This document shows positions 1 through 8,670 of a DNA stretch of 64,000 bases, one piece after another. The DNA is from Rhodococcus sp. P-2 (GTDB taxonomy: Bacteria > Actinomycetota > Actinomycetes > Mycobacteriales > Mycobacteriaceae). Where the stretch lies: contig NZ_CP066779.1 in NCBI RefSeq assembly GCF_016598535.1, forward strand, positions 4,710,053 through 4,774,052. The letters are read 5' to 3'. Every line of letters begins with the position of its first letter. Position 1 is the first letter of the stretch. The notes below the pieces were generated by a model that was given only the letters and a program-made list of their open reading frames with translations, was not told the origin of the DNA and made no database searches. Position numbers and translations under genes: made by a program.

Positions 1-230
1 TCGCCCAGAGACGGGATCAGGAACTTGCGAAGTACTTCGGCGGCGCCGTCCGTGTATTCGGAGCAGTAGCGAGGCTCGGACATCGCTACGCACTCGCCCC
101 AGCCCTCCGACTCGGAGGTGACGACCTTGATGAACAGCACGTCCTTGGTGGTCTCCGTGCCGAACGAGGTCCGGAACGGCGCCTTCAACGGCAGTGCTGC
201 CCGGCGTAATTCAACTCCGTCGATCTTCAC
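1..230 (-). CDS. N-acylamino-acid racemase / o-succinylbenzoate synthase-like enzyme (5' part, runs off the window)
   Basis: The first ~76 codons of an enolase-superfamily protein are present; the gene continues past base 1. The N-terminus (VKIDGVELRRAALPL, then APFRTSFGTET and EGWGECVAM) has the pattern of the MenC / N-succinylamino-acid racemase family capping domain. The start is GTG at 230-228, overlapping the TGA of the upstream acyltransferase gene (GTGA), so translation is probably coupled. The catalytic lysines and metal ligands lie in the missing part, so MenC and racemase cannot be separated from sequence. The neighbours (GNAT acyltransferase, M20 deacylase) favour the racemase role, interconverting N-acylated D- and L-amino acids. 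Confidence 0.75.
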   Translation of the reverse strand, partial: MKIDGVELRRAALPLKAPFRTSFGTETTKDVLFIKVVTSESEGWGECVAMSEPRYCSEYTDGAAEVLRKFLIPSLG

Positions 231-1165
231 GAGGTAACCTCCGCTGTTGTCCTGCCTGCCTGTGTTCCCGGCGCACGGTCCAGGACATACTTTCCGGTCC
301 TGGTGACAGCGAGAACCACTCCGTTCTCGGCGAGCACACCGCCGAGAGTCTCGCGGACTGCCAGACGCCAGTCGTTCGCTGCCGCCGGATCCGACTTACG
401 TAGTGCGTACACGTCATTCGGTGTAGCCACCGTGACGAAACGATTCTTCGTCGACTTCAACACGGGCAGGCCGGCTTCGGAGATGGACAACAGTTCGCTG
501 GCTCCCAACGACTCGGGAGTCGGGACCTCTCCCGAACCGGCGACGACGTCGGAAACCTTGCTGCTACCGATTTCCCAGTCGATCAGCAACCGGTCGCTGT
601 CTGCGCCGCCGTTGAGACTGTCGTTCATCGGCGCGTAGAAACGCGGCAGATACTGGATCGGGAACGCACCGAGTTTCGAGACGTTGAAGTAGGCATTGCG
701 CGCGACGAGCGGGTCGAAAGTCCACCGCACGTGGAGAATTCCCCGTTCCAGTGCCCACGCTCGCTGGAACAGTTTCAACGCGAGGCCGATGTGCCCGTTC
801 TGCACGTTCGGGAGGATCCCCGTGATGTGTGAATGCAACGAACGATGTTGCGGTTCCTCGAAGAATGCGACCGAGCCGCCGATCAGATCTCCGCCGCGAA
901 AAGCGCCGGCGACGTAGTTACCGGAGTGCGCGAGCGCTTTCATCATGTCCCGATGGACGGGAGGGTTACCGCTCTCCGGCTGCCATACCTTCTCGAACAG
1001 ACCGAATACCTGTTCCAACTCGGCATGTCCGGTGACGGTTTCGATAGTCACACATGCAAGCAGTGCGGCCTGCTCGGCCTGGCTGATAGCTTGCCGCATC
1101 CGTGAAGGCGATACACCTCCGAATGGTTGAACGGTCTTGCGTTGGACATTGTTCGGCGTCGTCAT
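227..1165 (-). CDS. GNAT-superfamily acyltransferase, probably acylating amino acids
   Basis: A 312-residue protein starting MTTPNNVQRK. The central part (MMKALAHSGNYVAGAF, then GDLIGGSVAFFE and HSHITGILPNVQNGHIG) fits a predicted GNAT N-acyltransferase of the type encoded beside MenC-like racemases. The start is ATG at 1165 behind a GGGAGG ribosome site; an in-frame GTG six bases upstream is possible. It follows the M20 deacylase gene with almost no gap and overlaps the racemase gene by four bases. In the characterised Geobacillus pathway a GNAT enzyme succinylates D-amino acids before racemisation and deacylation (established knowledge). That role is inferred here from the gene trio. The acyl donor cannot be read from sequence. 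Confidence 0.7.
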   Translation of the reverse strand: MTTPNNVQRKTVQPFGGVSPSRMRQAISQAEQAALLACVTIETVTGHAELEQVFGLFEKVWQPESGNPPVHRDMMKALAHSGNYVAGAFRGGDLIGGSVAFFEEPQHRSLHSHITGILPNVQNGHIGLALKLFQRAWALERGILHVRWTFDPLVARNAYFNVSKLGAFPIQYLPRFYAPMNDSLNGGADSDRLLIDWEIGSSKVSDVVAGSGEVPTPESLGASELLSISEAGLPVLKSTKNRFVTVATPNDVYALRKSDPAAANDWRLAVRETLGGVLAENGVVLAVTRTGKYVLDRAPGTQAGRTTAEVTS

Positions 1166-1167
1166 CG

Positions 1168-2262
1168 TCACAGTCCTCCCTCCAGGATTCGAGTCACCAG
1201 ACCGGCCAACAAGGTGGCGCGCGGGATCATCTGATCTATCTCTACGTGTTCTGTCGCTGCGTGGGCACCACCGCCGACGGCGCCGAGGCCGTCCAACGTG
1301 GGAGTTCCGACTGCGGCAGTGAAGTTTCCGTCCGAGGCGCCGCCCACAGCGCAGTCGCGAAGCATTCCCAGCCCGTTCTCGCTGCTGACCTGGTGAGCGA
1401 GAAAGTACAGCTTCTCCGACGACACTGACTCCAAGGGCCCACGGTTGGGTCCTCCGGACACCGAAATTCGACTTTCGGCCAGCACCGGCATCAGTGCGCG
1501 GATCGAACGATCGATGCGTTCCTGTTCCTTCGCCGACCACATACGAACGTCACACGACAGTTTCGCTTGCGCTGCAACGGTATTGGTGGTGGTACCGCCA
1601 CTGATCACGGACGGCACCACCGACGTTCCTGCCGACGGGTCCGCGAGCTCCACCACGGCCTGAATCTGATGTGCGAGTTCCACGACAGCGTTCACGCCTC
1701 GCTCCGGTTCCAGTCCGGCGTGTGCTGCGCGTCCTTCGATGTCGACGCAGTACAGCGACATTCCCTTGCGCGCTGTCTTCACCGCGCCGTCGGCCGCGGC
1801 TTCGAGGACCAGCACCGCGTCGACCTGACGTGCTTGGTCCTCGATCAGTGCGCGCGAGGTCGGGGAGCCGATTTCCTCGTCGGAATTGAGGAGCACGACC
1901 ACCCCGTCCAGCGACGGAAGAGACGCCAACGCATGGAAGAGCTGGACGATGCCGGCCTTCATGTCGAAGACTCCGGGTCCGGTGGCGATGTTGTCGGTGA
2001 CCGACCACGGCAACTCCGCGAGCGTTCCGAGCGGCCAGACGGTGTCGAAATGGCCCAGAAGCATCACCTTCGGCTCCGCGCCGAACGACCAGCGCAAGTG
2101 CTGGCGACCGTCGATGCGGATACGTTCGGGAGCGCTTCCAAGATGACGTTCGCCGATTTCGGCCACCACGTCCGCACATGCATCGACTGCGCCGAGATCG
2201 GAACTGGGCGACTCGGCGGTTACCAACGCCGCCAGGTCCGCCACCATTGATTTCTTGTCCAC
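1168..2262 (-). CDS. M20-family metallopeptidase / amino-acid N-deacylase
   Basis: 364 residues with the two-metal M20 signature: LLGHFDTVWP (His and Asp ligands), GPGVFDMKAG (bridging Asp) and NSDEEIGSPTS (catalytic and ligand Glu), then the dimerisation domain with GRAAHAGLEPERGVNAV and a late metal-binding region GGGAHAATEHV. It resembles the carboxypeptidase G2 / succinyl-diaminopimelate desuccinylase branch. The start is GTG at 2262 with a GGAGAG site upstream. It sits between tryptophan 2,3-dioxygenase (142-bp gap) and the GNAT gene. The likely job is removal of an acyl group from an N-acyl-L-amino acid, completing a D-to-L inversion. A general glutamate carboxypeptidase is the alternative. 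Confidence 0.78.
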   Translation of the reverse strand: MDKKSMVADLAALVTAESPSSDLGAVDACADVVAEIGERHLGSAPERIRIDGRQHLRWSFGAEPKVMLLGHFDTVWPLGTLAELPWSVTDNIATGPGVFDMKAGIVQLFHALASLPSLDGVVVLLNSDEEIGSPTSRALIEDQARQVDAVLVLEAAADGAVKTARKGMSLYCVDIEGRAAHAGLEPERGVNAVVELAHQIQAVVELADPSAGTSVVPSVISGGTTTNTVAAQAKLSCDVRMWSAKEQERIDRSIRALMPVLAESRISVSGGPNRGPLESVSSEKLYFLAHQVSSENGLGMLRDCAVGGASDGNFTAAVGTPTLDGLGAVGGGAHAATEHVEIDQMIPRATLLAGLVTRILEGGL

Positions 2263-2404
2263 TCCGACGCTCTCCTGTCACCGACTTGCAACTTCGCAGT
2301 CAAGCTTGGTCGAAGCGACCCTGTCGGATCTTGTCCAAGACTCCTGTCCTTCGGGCTCGGATTCGTCGTGTGTCACGAACAGCTGGGTGTAACAAGCAGG
2401 TGCG

Positions 2405-3262
2405 TCAGGTTCCGATCTCGGTTCGGGCGGCAAACAGTTCGGGGAAGAAGCTCAACTCCAGCGCACGTTGCAAGAACCCGGCACCGCCACTCGAACCGCC
2501 GGTCCCCTTCTTCATGCCGATCACTCGCAGCACGGTCCGAAGGTGCCGGAACCGCCACAGCTGAAAGCTCTCCTCGAGGTCGACCAACTCCTCGAACGCC
2601 TCGTACGCGGTCCAGTGCTGCTCGACGTTCTCGTAGATTGCCTTGACCAGCGGAATCAGTTCGTCGTTTCGCACGTAGGGCGCGCTGACATCTCGCTCGA
2701 GAGCCGACGCCGGAACGTCGTAACCTTGCCTGGACAAGTACCGCCAGAACTCGTCGTACAGTGTCGGCTCCCCGAGCAGGGTCTCCAACAATCGATGGGC
2801 GGACGGATCCGATTCGAACACCTTCAGCATGCCCGCGTTCTTGTTTCCGAGCACGAATTCCACGGCGCGGTACTGGTACGACTGGAATCCCGAGGAGTTG
2901 CCGAGAACGCCCCTGAACTCCGCATACTCCGCCGGTGTCAGTGTCGCCAGCACGGACCACTGTTCGGTGAGAGTGGCCTGGATGTGTTTGACGCGTGCGA
3001 TCCGCTTGAATGCGACGCGGATGTCGTCGGCAACGATCGCCGCTCTGGCCGCCCGTATCTCGTGGAGAAACAGCTTGAGCCACAACTCGCTGGTCTGGTG
3101 CTGAATGATGAACAGAAGTTCGTCATGGTGTTCGGGCTCGCTCACCGGGTGTTGCGAATCCAGAAGGGTGTCGAGTCCGAGGTAGGCCCCGTAACTCATC
3201 TTCTCGGAAAAATCGGTGACGACGTCGTCTTCGATCTTTCGTGTGCCGTCAGTTGCCGACAT
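2405..3262 (-). CDS. kynA: Tryptophan 2,3-dioxygenase
   Basis: A 285-residue haem enzyme opening the indole ring of L-Trp to N-formylkynurenine. With the start at ATG 3262 (strong AGAAGGAGA site), Phe51 and His55 in FIIQHQTSELWLK fall exactly where the active-site Phe and His of bacterial TDO lie. FQSYQYRAVEF carries the substrate-carboxylate Arg, and LWRFRHLRTVLRV has the proximal haem His, followed by the GTGGSSG substrate loop. An upstream in-frame extension overlaps the MFS gene and is unlikely. The gene lies 14 bp after the MFS gene, so they are co-transcribed. No kynurenine formamidase, kynureninase or kynurenine monooxygenase is visible in the window. Confidence 0.95.
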   Translation of the reverse strand: MSATDGTRKIEDDVVTDFSEKMSYGAYLGLDTLLDSQHPVSEPEHHDELLFIIQHQTSELWLKLFLHEIRAARAAIVADDIRVAFKRIARVKHIQATLTEQWSVLATLTPAEYAEFRGVLGNSSGFQSYQYRAVEFVLGNKNAGMLKVFESDPSAHRLLETLLGEPTLYDEFWRYLSRQGYDVPASALERDVSAPYVRNDELIPLVKAIYENVEQHWTAYEAFEELVDLEESFQLWRFRHLRTVLRVIGMKKGTGGSSGGAGFLQRALELSFFPELFAARTEIGT

Positions 3263-3276
3263 CTTCGGTCTCCTTC

Positions 3277-4557
3277 TCAGAATTTCGCCGGGGTCTGCGG
3301 AACGATCATGGCCACCAATGCGGCAGCGCTCGTCGCTCCGACCAGGACTCCGAATGCAGCCATGTACGAGAACTGGTCCACCATCCATCCCATCACGAGC
3401 GGAGTGATGAAACCGGCGAACTGACCACACCCGTTGATCAAACCCATTCCGGAACCCAGGAATTCGGAGGGAAGTGCCCGCAACGGCATCGCGAAGATCG
3501 ACATCGAGCACAGACCGCTGATGCCGAGAGCCAAGGTCTCGTAGAACGTGAACATCGCGACGGTGTCAGCAGTTGTCATCAGGAACAACAGGACGGCCGA
3601 CGTGGCCATACACGGAACCAGAAGAATCCGAGCCCGGTCGTGGAAGTACTTGTCCACCAACCGCCCGCCCACAATCGTGGCCAGCGCCGTGACGATGAAG
3701 GGGATCGCGGCAAAGATTCCCGTATCGATCAGCGATAGTCCCTTGTCGTTGAGCAGATAACTCGGCACCCAGGTCATCAGCCCGTACGCGGACATGTTGG
3801 CCAGACAGAACAGAATCGCGAACTTCCACACCGACGCGGACTTGAACACCGCGGCGCGGGAGTGCTCGCTCGCGAGGGGTTGCAGCGCAGCCTCCGGATC
3901 TTCCGAGATTTCGGTGTCCAACGGCGCCGGCAGCACCAACCACACCACCGTGCCGATCACGGCGCCGACGATCGCCACCAGCCAGAACGCGTCACGCCAC
4001 CCCACGGCCATGAGGACCGGCGCGATGATCAGCGGTGCGATGCCGGGGCCGAGGTTGTTGGCGCCGAGCATGAAACCCATCGCGGTCGCTCTGGTTTTCG
4101 GACGCGTCCGCTCAGCCAAAGCCTTGAACGACGCCGCCGGAAAGAGCCCCTGGCTGATGCCGAACATCGCACGCATGACCATCAGCGAGATGAGCCCCCA
4201 CGCGAACCCTGTCAATGCTGTGAACACCGACCACAGGATCAAAGCAACGATCAACAGGGGCCTGGGTCCGAAGCGGTCGGCCAACATTCCGCCGGGAACC
4301 TGCCCGAGCATGTAGAAGATCGCGAAGACCGAGACCACGCCACCCAACTGCGTACTGCTGAGCGAGAATTCGTCGCCGATCATCGGAAGCGCAAGCCCGA
4401 TCATGACGCGATCCACCATGTCGATCAACCAGATAGTACTTAGCAGCCCCACCGTAACGGTGGTCGTGCGACGAATCGACTTGTCGTCCATCATGTTTCG
4501 AACCGAACCGTCGACCCTCCGCGATGATTCTTCCACTGTGACGCGTTCCGCCTTCAT
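3277..4557 (-). CDS. MFS transporter, anion:cation symporter type
   Basis: 426 residues with about twelve hydrophobic segments. The loop-2/3 motif GGMLADRFGPRPLL is the classical MFS signature, repeated weakly in the second half (GGRLVDKYFHDRARI). The profile with DMVDRVMIGLALPMIGDEF at the first helix is typical of the anion:cation symporter (ACS) family, which imports organic acids. The start at ATG 4557 is chosen for its GGGAGG ribosome site; the frame stays open upstream without one. It is the first gene of the leftward run with kynA, the deacylase, the acyltransferase and the racemase. It may therefore import a tryptophan derivative, an acyl amino acid or a D-amino acid (inference). Confidence 0.85.
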   Translation of the reverse strand: MKAERVTVEESSRRVDGSVRNMMDDKSIRRTTTVTVGLLSTIWLIDMVDRVMIGLALPMIGDEFSLSSTQLGGVVSVFAIFYMLGQVPGGMLADRFGPRPLLIVALILWSVFTALTGFAWGLISLMVMRAMFGISQGLFPAASFKALAERTRPKTRATAMGFMLGANNLGPGIAPLIIAPVLMAVGWRDAFWLVAIVGAVIGTVVWLVLPAPLDTEISEDPEAALQPLASEHSRAAVFKSASVWKFAILFCLANMSAYGLMTWVPSYLLNDKGLSLIDTGIFAAIPFIVTALATIVGGRLVDKYFHDRARILLVPCMATSAVLLFLMTTADTVAMFTFYETLALGISGLCSMSIFAMPLRALPSEFLGSGMGLINGCGQFAGFITPLVMGWMVDQFSYMAAFGVLVGATSAAALVAMIVPQTPAKF

Positions 4558-4659
4558 CAAGCCTCCCGAATTGTCTTGTGCTGCATGGACTGGAACATTG
4601 AAAGACTGATGAAGTGTGACAGCGAACACGTCTACCGCATTGGTCCGTTTCACCAATAC

Positions 4660-4692
4660 CCGAAGCAACGTTTGGTTGTTCGGAACATGTTC
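4660..4692. promoter_or_regulatory. Inverted-repeat operator candidates upstream of the MFS-kynA operon
   Basis: Two adjacent dyads lie 103-135 bp upstream of the MFS start. CCGAAGCAAC (4660-4669) faces GTTGTTCGG (4675-4683) with one bulged base. The perfect 10-bp palindrome GAACATGTTC follows at 4683-4692. No regulator gene adjoins them, so the binding protein is unknown. They may be regulator sites or chance dyads. Confidence 0.35.
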
Positions 4693-4708
4693 TGCCCCAG
4701 GAGATGAC

Positions 4709-4743
4709 AAATGCCGCCGACGCACACGGCGTCGGCGGCATTT
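4709..4743 (-). terminator. Hairpin terminator of the D-aminopeptidase gene
   Basis: A perfect 15-bp stem (AAATGCCGCCGACGC against GCGTCGGCGGCATTT) with a 5-base loop lies 21 bp past the stop of the M55 gene. It separates that gene from the MFS-kynA operon transcribed in the same direction. The U-tract is short, as usual in high-GC actinobacteria. Confidence 0.75.
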
Positions 4744-4764
4744 CGCGATAGAGTCGCTACTTCA

Positions 4765-5610
4765 TTACGTGCGATTGGCGACTGCGATGATCGTCGAGAC
4801 ACCCGCGGCTGCGAGCCGAGCATTGACAGTGATCAGACCGAGAATGTCGTCGACGCTACCGAGCGTGTGCGAAATCGTGCGGTCCGAAATCCGTCGCGAG
4901 CCGGGAACAGCCTCGGCGAGTTCGGCTCCCGTCGTGGTGGGGTGAACGATCTCGAGGGTCCATTCGTCACGCAGCTCGACCGGCTTCAGTGTGTCGGCCT
5001 TGCGCACTGCACGCTCGGCGCCTGCTCGGATCTGCTCGCACGCCAGCGAAGGCGGCAGCGAATTGGTTGCCGACCATCCGTGCGCCTTCTTGACCTCGAC
5101 GGTCTCGGTTGTCGGCGAGGCCGCATCCACCAGGCCACAGATGATGTCGTCACCCGTCACCAACCCGACGGGAACGCCCTGCGTGGCGGCATAGAGGGTG
5201 TTGACGTCGGTCTCGGAGACGGACTTACCGTCGAGGCGGACGTCGGCGAACAAACTCGAGAACGTGTGCGCCAGAACGCCGGGGCCGCCGGCAGGTGCGT
5301 GGTAGCCGACGAACAGTGCGACGTCGTGATCGGACGTCAGCCCCTCCGCCATGCACTGCATCTTCGGTGTTCCGAAGATCAGACGCGCCCGTGGATCCAG
5401 GTCTGCGTGAAGCAGGTTGTCCATCGTTCCGTGGCTGTCGTTGACCAGGACGCTCGTCGCACCGGCGTCGAACGCACCCGCGATCGCAGCGTTGGTCTCG
5501 GCGGTCATGAGCATCTGCGCACGGTGGTAGCCGCCACCGCCACGGATCGTCTGATCGAGCGTCGCGATACCCGCGATACCCTCCATGTCCACCGAAATAT
5601 AGACGTGCAT
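4765..5610 (-). CDS. D-aminopeptidase of the DppA / M55 family
   Basis: 281 residues, the normal length for this zinc aminopeptidase, which releases N-terminal D-amino acids from short peptides. The N-terminus MHVYISVDMEGIAGI carries the Asp-x-Glu metal ligands of the family. Further ligands are in VNDSHGTMDN, in LFVGYHAPAG and in the Glu of SETDVNTLYA. The start ATG 5610 has GGAGG eight bases upstream. It is divergent from the N-acyl-D-amino-acid deacylase gene across a 203-bp shared promoter region. That position supports a joint role in D-amino-acid scavenging, possibly from peptidoglycan peptides (inference). Confidence 0.88.
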   Translation of the reverse strand: MHVYISVDMEGIAGIATLDQTIRGGGGYHRAQMLMTAETNAAIAGAFDAGATSVLVNDSHGTMDNLLHADLDPRARLIFGTPKMQCMAEGLTSDHDVALFVGYHAPAGGPGVLAHTFSSLFADVRLDGKSVSETDVNTLYAATQGVPVGLVTGDDIICGLVDAASPTTETVEVKKAHGWSATNSLPPSLACEQIRAGAERAVRKADTLKPVELRDEWTLEIVHPTTTGAELAEAVPGSRRISDRTISHTLGSVDDILGLITVNARLAAAGVSTIIAVANRT

Positions 5611-5813
5611 TCCTGTCCTCCATCGATCTCAATCGGCCGAATTGATAACTTCGCTTTCACCTTCACACTCGGCTGCATTCGTTTCTTGTCCGGTAGAACG
5701 GTGAGTCGGCCTCCATTTGGGACGTTCACACCAGATTCCGCTACCCGAGCCGTGAAACCATCGGGACATTCGCCGGGCCAGGCGGTTCGACCAACGACAG
5801 GAGTGCAGCGCTG

Positions 5814-7289
5814 ATGCAGGTCCACGACATCGTGTTCACCGGCGGCCGCGTCGTCGATCCCGCATCGGGGACCGACGAGGTTCGGGGCATCGCGATCACC
5901 GGCGGCAAGGTCTCCGCTTGGGGTCACGACGCGATCGAAGCCCGGCAGACGATCGACGTGACCGGTCAGGTGATCTGCCCCGGATTCATCGACCTGCACA
6001 GCCACGGGCAGGAAATCGCCGAGCAGCGACTTCAAGCGTTGGACGGAGTCACGACGGCCCTCGAACTGGAGGCCGGCGTCATTCCCGTCGCGAAAGCATA
6101 TGCGCGAGCCGGTGCCGAGGGACGCCCGATCAACTACGGCTACGCGACGTCGTGGGCGCACGCCCGAATGATCGAGCTCTCGGGAGCCGATCCCGACGGC
6201 GACATCAGGACTCTCCTGCATCATCTCGGTTCCCCGAGCTGGCAGGGCGAGCCCACCGCCTCCCAGCGTGCACACATTCTCGAACTCCTCGAAAACGATC
6301 TGGCCGCAGGCGCTCTCGGCATCGGCGTCGTCGTCGGGTACGCCCCGAAATCCGATCCGGTGGAGTACTTGCAGGTGGCGGATCTCGCGGCCCGAGCCGG
6401 TGTCCCCACCTACACCCATGCGCGCCCGCTCATCTCGGCCGATCCGTCGAGCCCGGTGGACGGCGCCGTCGAAATCGCCCGTGCAGCAGCCGAAACCGGC
6501 GCACACATGCACTACTGCCACGTCAACAGCACCTCGGGGATGCACGTCGACCACGCGCTGTCGGTGGTGGCGCAAGTCCAGGCAGCCGGATCACGCGTCA
6601 CGACGGAGGCGTATCCGTACGGTTCCGGGTCGACGGCCGTCGGAGCTGCGTTTCTCGATCCGGACAAGCTGCACCTGATGAATCTGACACCACGGTCGCT
6701 GACATTCGTGCCCACCGGCGAACGTATCGCGGACCGCAAACAGCTCGAACACCTTCGGGCCACCGACCCTGGTGGGCTGGTACTGGTGGAGTTCCTCGAC
6801 GAAAACGACACCGTACAGCGCGAATTCCTCGAACGGGCGATGACTTTCGACCGCGCCGCCATCGCGAGCGACGCGATGCCACTGACCTGGCCCGGCCGTT
6901 CACCCGCCGATGCTTTGCAGTGGCCATTGCCCGAAAAAGCACTCGGTCATCCCCGCGGCGCCGGCACCTACGCACGCGCGTTTCGTACGCTGTATCGCGA
7001 GCGTCAACTGCTGTCGTTGTCGGAGATCATCGCGCGCTGCTCGTTGATCCCCGCGCAGATCCTCGAGGAGTCGGTTCCCTCGATGGCGACGAAAGGTCGG
7101 ATCAGCCCCGGTAGCGACGCCGACATCCTCGTTTTCGATCCCGAGCGGATCACCGACAACGCCACCTACATCGACGGCACCCGTCCCTCCAGCGGAATCA
7201 GCCGCGTGCTGGTCGGCGGGGTACCCGTCGTCGAAGGCGGTGTCGTGGTCGAGGACGCACTGCCCGGTCGCCCGGTACGCCGCCCGTAG
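5814..7289 (+). CDS. N-acyl-D-amino-acid deacylase (D-aminoacylase family amidohydrolase)
   Basis: 491 residues of the amidohydrolase superfamily. The N-terminal beta-sandwich precedes GFIDLHSHGQE, the His-x-His metal site. Later ligands are in VPTYTHARP and HMHYCHVNS, and the catalytic Asp is in IASDAMPLTW. The C-terminal KGRISPGSDADILVFDP closes the sandwich, as in D-aminoacylases, which hydrolyse N-acyl-D-amino acids. An AGGAG site precedes the ATG. The next gene (D-amino-acid dehydratase type) follows in the same direction after 47 bp, so a freed D-amino acid could be consumed at once. Substrate preference (D-Glu, D-Asp or neutral) is not readable. Confidence 0.88.
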   Translation: MQVHDIVFTGGRVVDPASGTDEVRGIAITGGKVSAWGHDAIEARQTIDVTGQVICPGFIDLHSHGQEIAEQRLQALDGVTTALELEAGVIPVAKAYARAGAEGRPINYGYATSWAHARMIELSGADPDGDIRTLLHHLGSPSWQGEPTASQRAHILELLENDLAAGALGIGVVVGYAPKSDPVEYLQVADLAARAGVPTYTHARPLISADPSSPVDGAVEIARAAAETGAHMHYCHVNSTSGMHVDHALSVVAQVQAAGSRVTTEAYPYGSGSTAVGAAFLDPDKLHLMNLTPRSLTFVPTGERIADRKQLEHLRATDPGGLVLVEFLDENDTVQREFLERAMTFDRAAIASDAMPLTWPGRSPADALQWPLPEKALGHPRGAGTYARAFRTLYRERQLLSLSEIIARCSLIPAQILEESVPSMATKGRISPGSDADILVFDPERITDNATYIDGTRPSSGISRVLVGGVPVVEGGVVVEDALPGRPVRRP

Positions 7290-7336
7290 CCGAATCACGT
7301 TCTGACCTGCATAGTTCTGACAGAAAGTCACCACAC

Positions 7337-8647
7337 ATGAACACATCGTCTGCAATCAACGGCACAATCGATGCCATGACGGATTTCGCGAACCCCCCGA
7401 TCGGTTGGCAGCACAAGGCCTTCGGCACCGACCTCGAAGGTCGCGACGGTTCCGACCTCGAGCCGCTGGGGATCTCGGCGCTCGACGGCAACCTCCTGCT
7501 GCCGGTGATGACACTCAACCGTGCAGCGATCGCGCACAATGTCGACCTCATGGCGCAGTTCTGCTCCGATCACGATGTGGACCTGGCGCCCCACGCGAAG
7601 ACCACGATGAGCCCCGAACTGGTTCGTCGGCAACTCGACGCCGGGGCATGGGCTATGACGGCGGCAACCGTTGCGCAGGCACGCATCCTGCGTGAGTTCG
7701 GTGTGGACACCATCGTCATCGCCAGCCAGGTTCTCGATCCCGCCGGCATTCGGTGGATCTGCGACGCCCAGGCCACCGATCCCGATTTCTTCGTCACCAC
7801 CCTCGTCGACTCCGTCGAGAGCGTCCGGCTGATGGAACAGTTGATCGCGAAAGTCTCACCGGCCAGCCGTATCCGGGTTCTCGTCGAGTTGGGCTACGAC
7901 AGCGGGCGCGCCGGCGCTCGCACGGTCGAGCAGGCACTCGATGTTGCACGCGCAGCGTCGCAGGCTCCTTCCTTGATTCTCACCGGAGTCGAGGGGTTCG
8001 AGGGCATGATGCCAGGAGCCTCGGTAGCCGCCCGCCGTATCTCCGTCGATTCGTATCTCAAATCCGCGCGGGTGTTCACGGAAATCTGTGTGGCCGAGAA
8101 CCTGTTCGAGAACAACTCCGCGAAGGCTCCGCGGCCGCTGGTCACTTTCGGCGGCAGTGCATTTCACGATCTCGTGGTGCGCGAACTGGCCGGCCGGTGG
8201 GCGCTCGACAACGGCGTACGCGTCGTACTGCGCAGTGGTTGTTACATCACCCATGATCACGGTCTCTATGCCGAGACTTCGCCGTGGGCGGACGGTCCGC
8301 GAACTCTGCAGGGAGCCGCAGAAGTCTGGGGTGTCGTGCTGTCGATTCCGGAACCCGGCCGCGCGATCTTGGGTTTCGGGCGTCGCGACGTCGGTTCCGA
8401 CGCAGGCTTTCCCATCGTCCTGTGGCGCCGACGCGACGGATCCAACCGCTCGGCGCGAGAACTGACCATCACCGCGCTCAACGACCAGCACGCGTACGTC
8501 GACGTTCCGGCTGACTTCGACGTGACCGTCGGCGATCTGCTCGGTTGCGGAATCTCGCATCCGTGCACCACTTTCGACAAGTGGTCACTGATTCCCGAGG
8601 TCGACTCGGAATACCGCGTCGTCGGCACGGTGCACACCTACTTCTGA
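7337..8647 (+). CDS. PLP- and metal-dependent D-amino-acid dehydratase/deaminase (D-Ser dehydratase / D-Thr aldolase family)
   Basis: 436 residues of fold-type III PLP enzyme. The alanine-racemase-like barrel holds the Schiff-base lysine in LAPHAKTTMSP (about Lys88). The C-terminal domain carries the zinc pair His-x-Cys in ISHPCTTFDKW, as in eukaryote-type D-serine dehydratase. Other conserved parts are VTFGGSAFHD and SGCYITHDHG. It probably deaminates D-Ser or a similar D-hydroxy-amino acid to a keto acid; aldolase activity on D-Thr is the alternative. An ATG at 7376 (MTDFANPPIG) is a possible later start, since neither site has a good Shine-Dalgarno sequence. It ends 23 bp from the convergent histidine kinase gene. 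Confidence 0.82.
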   Translation: MNTSSAINGTIDAMTDFANPPIGWQHKAFGTDLEGRDGSDLEPLGISALDGNLLLPVMTLNRAAIAHNVDLMAQFCSDHDVDLAPHAKTTMSPELVRRQLDAGAWAMTAATVAQARILREFGVDTIVIASQVLDPAGIRWICDAQATDPDFFVTTLVDSVESVRLMEQLIAKVSPASRIRVLVELGYDSGRAGARTVEQALDVARAASQAPSLILTGVEGFEGMMPGASVAARRISVDSYLKSARVFTEICVAENLFENNSAKAPRPLVTFGGSAFHDLVVRELAGRWALDNGVRVVLRSGCYITHDHGLYAETSPWADGPRTLQGAAEVWGVVLSIPEPGRAILGFGRRDVGSDAGFPIVLWRRRDGSNRSARELTITALNDQHAYVDVPADFDVTVGDLLGCGISHPCTTFDKWSLIPEVDSEYRVVGTVHTYF

Positions 8648-8670
8648 GAAACAGCTCCCTTAAGTCCTCG

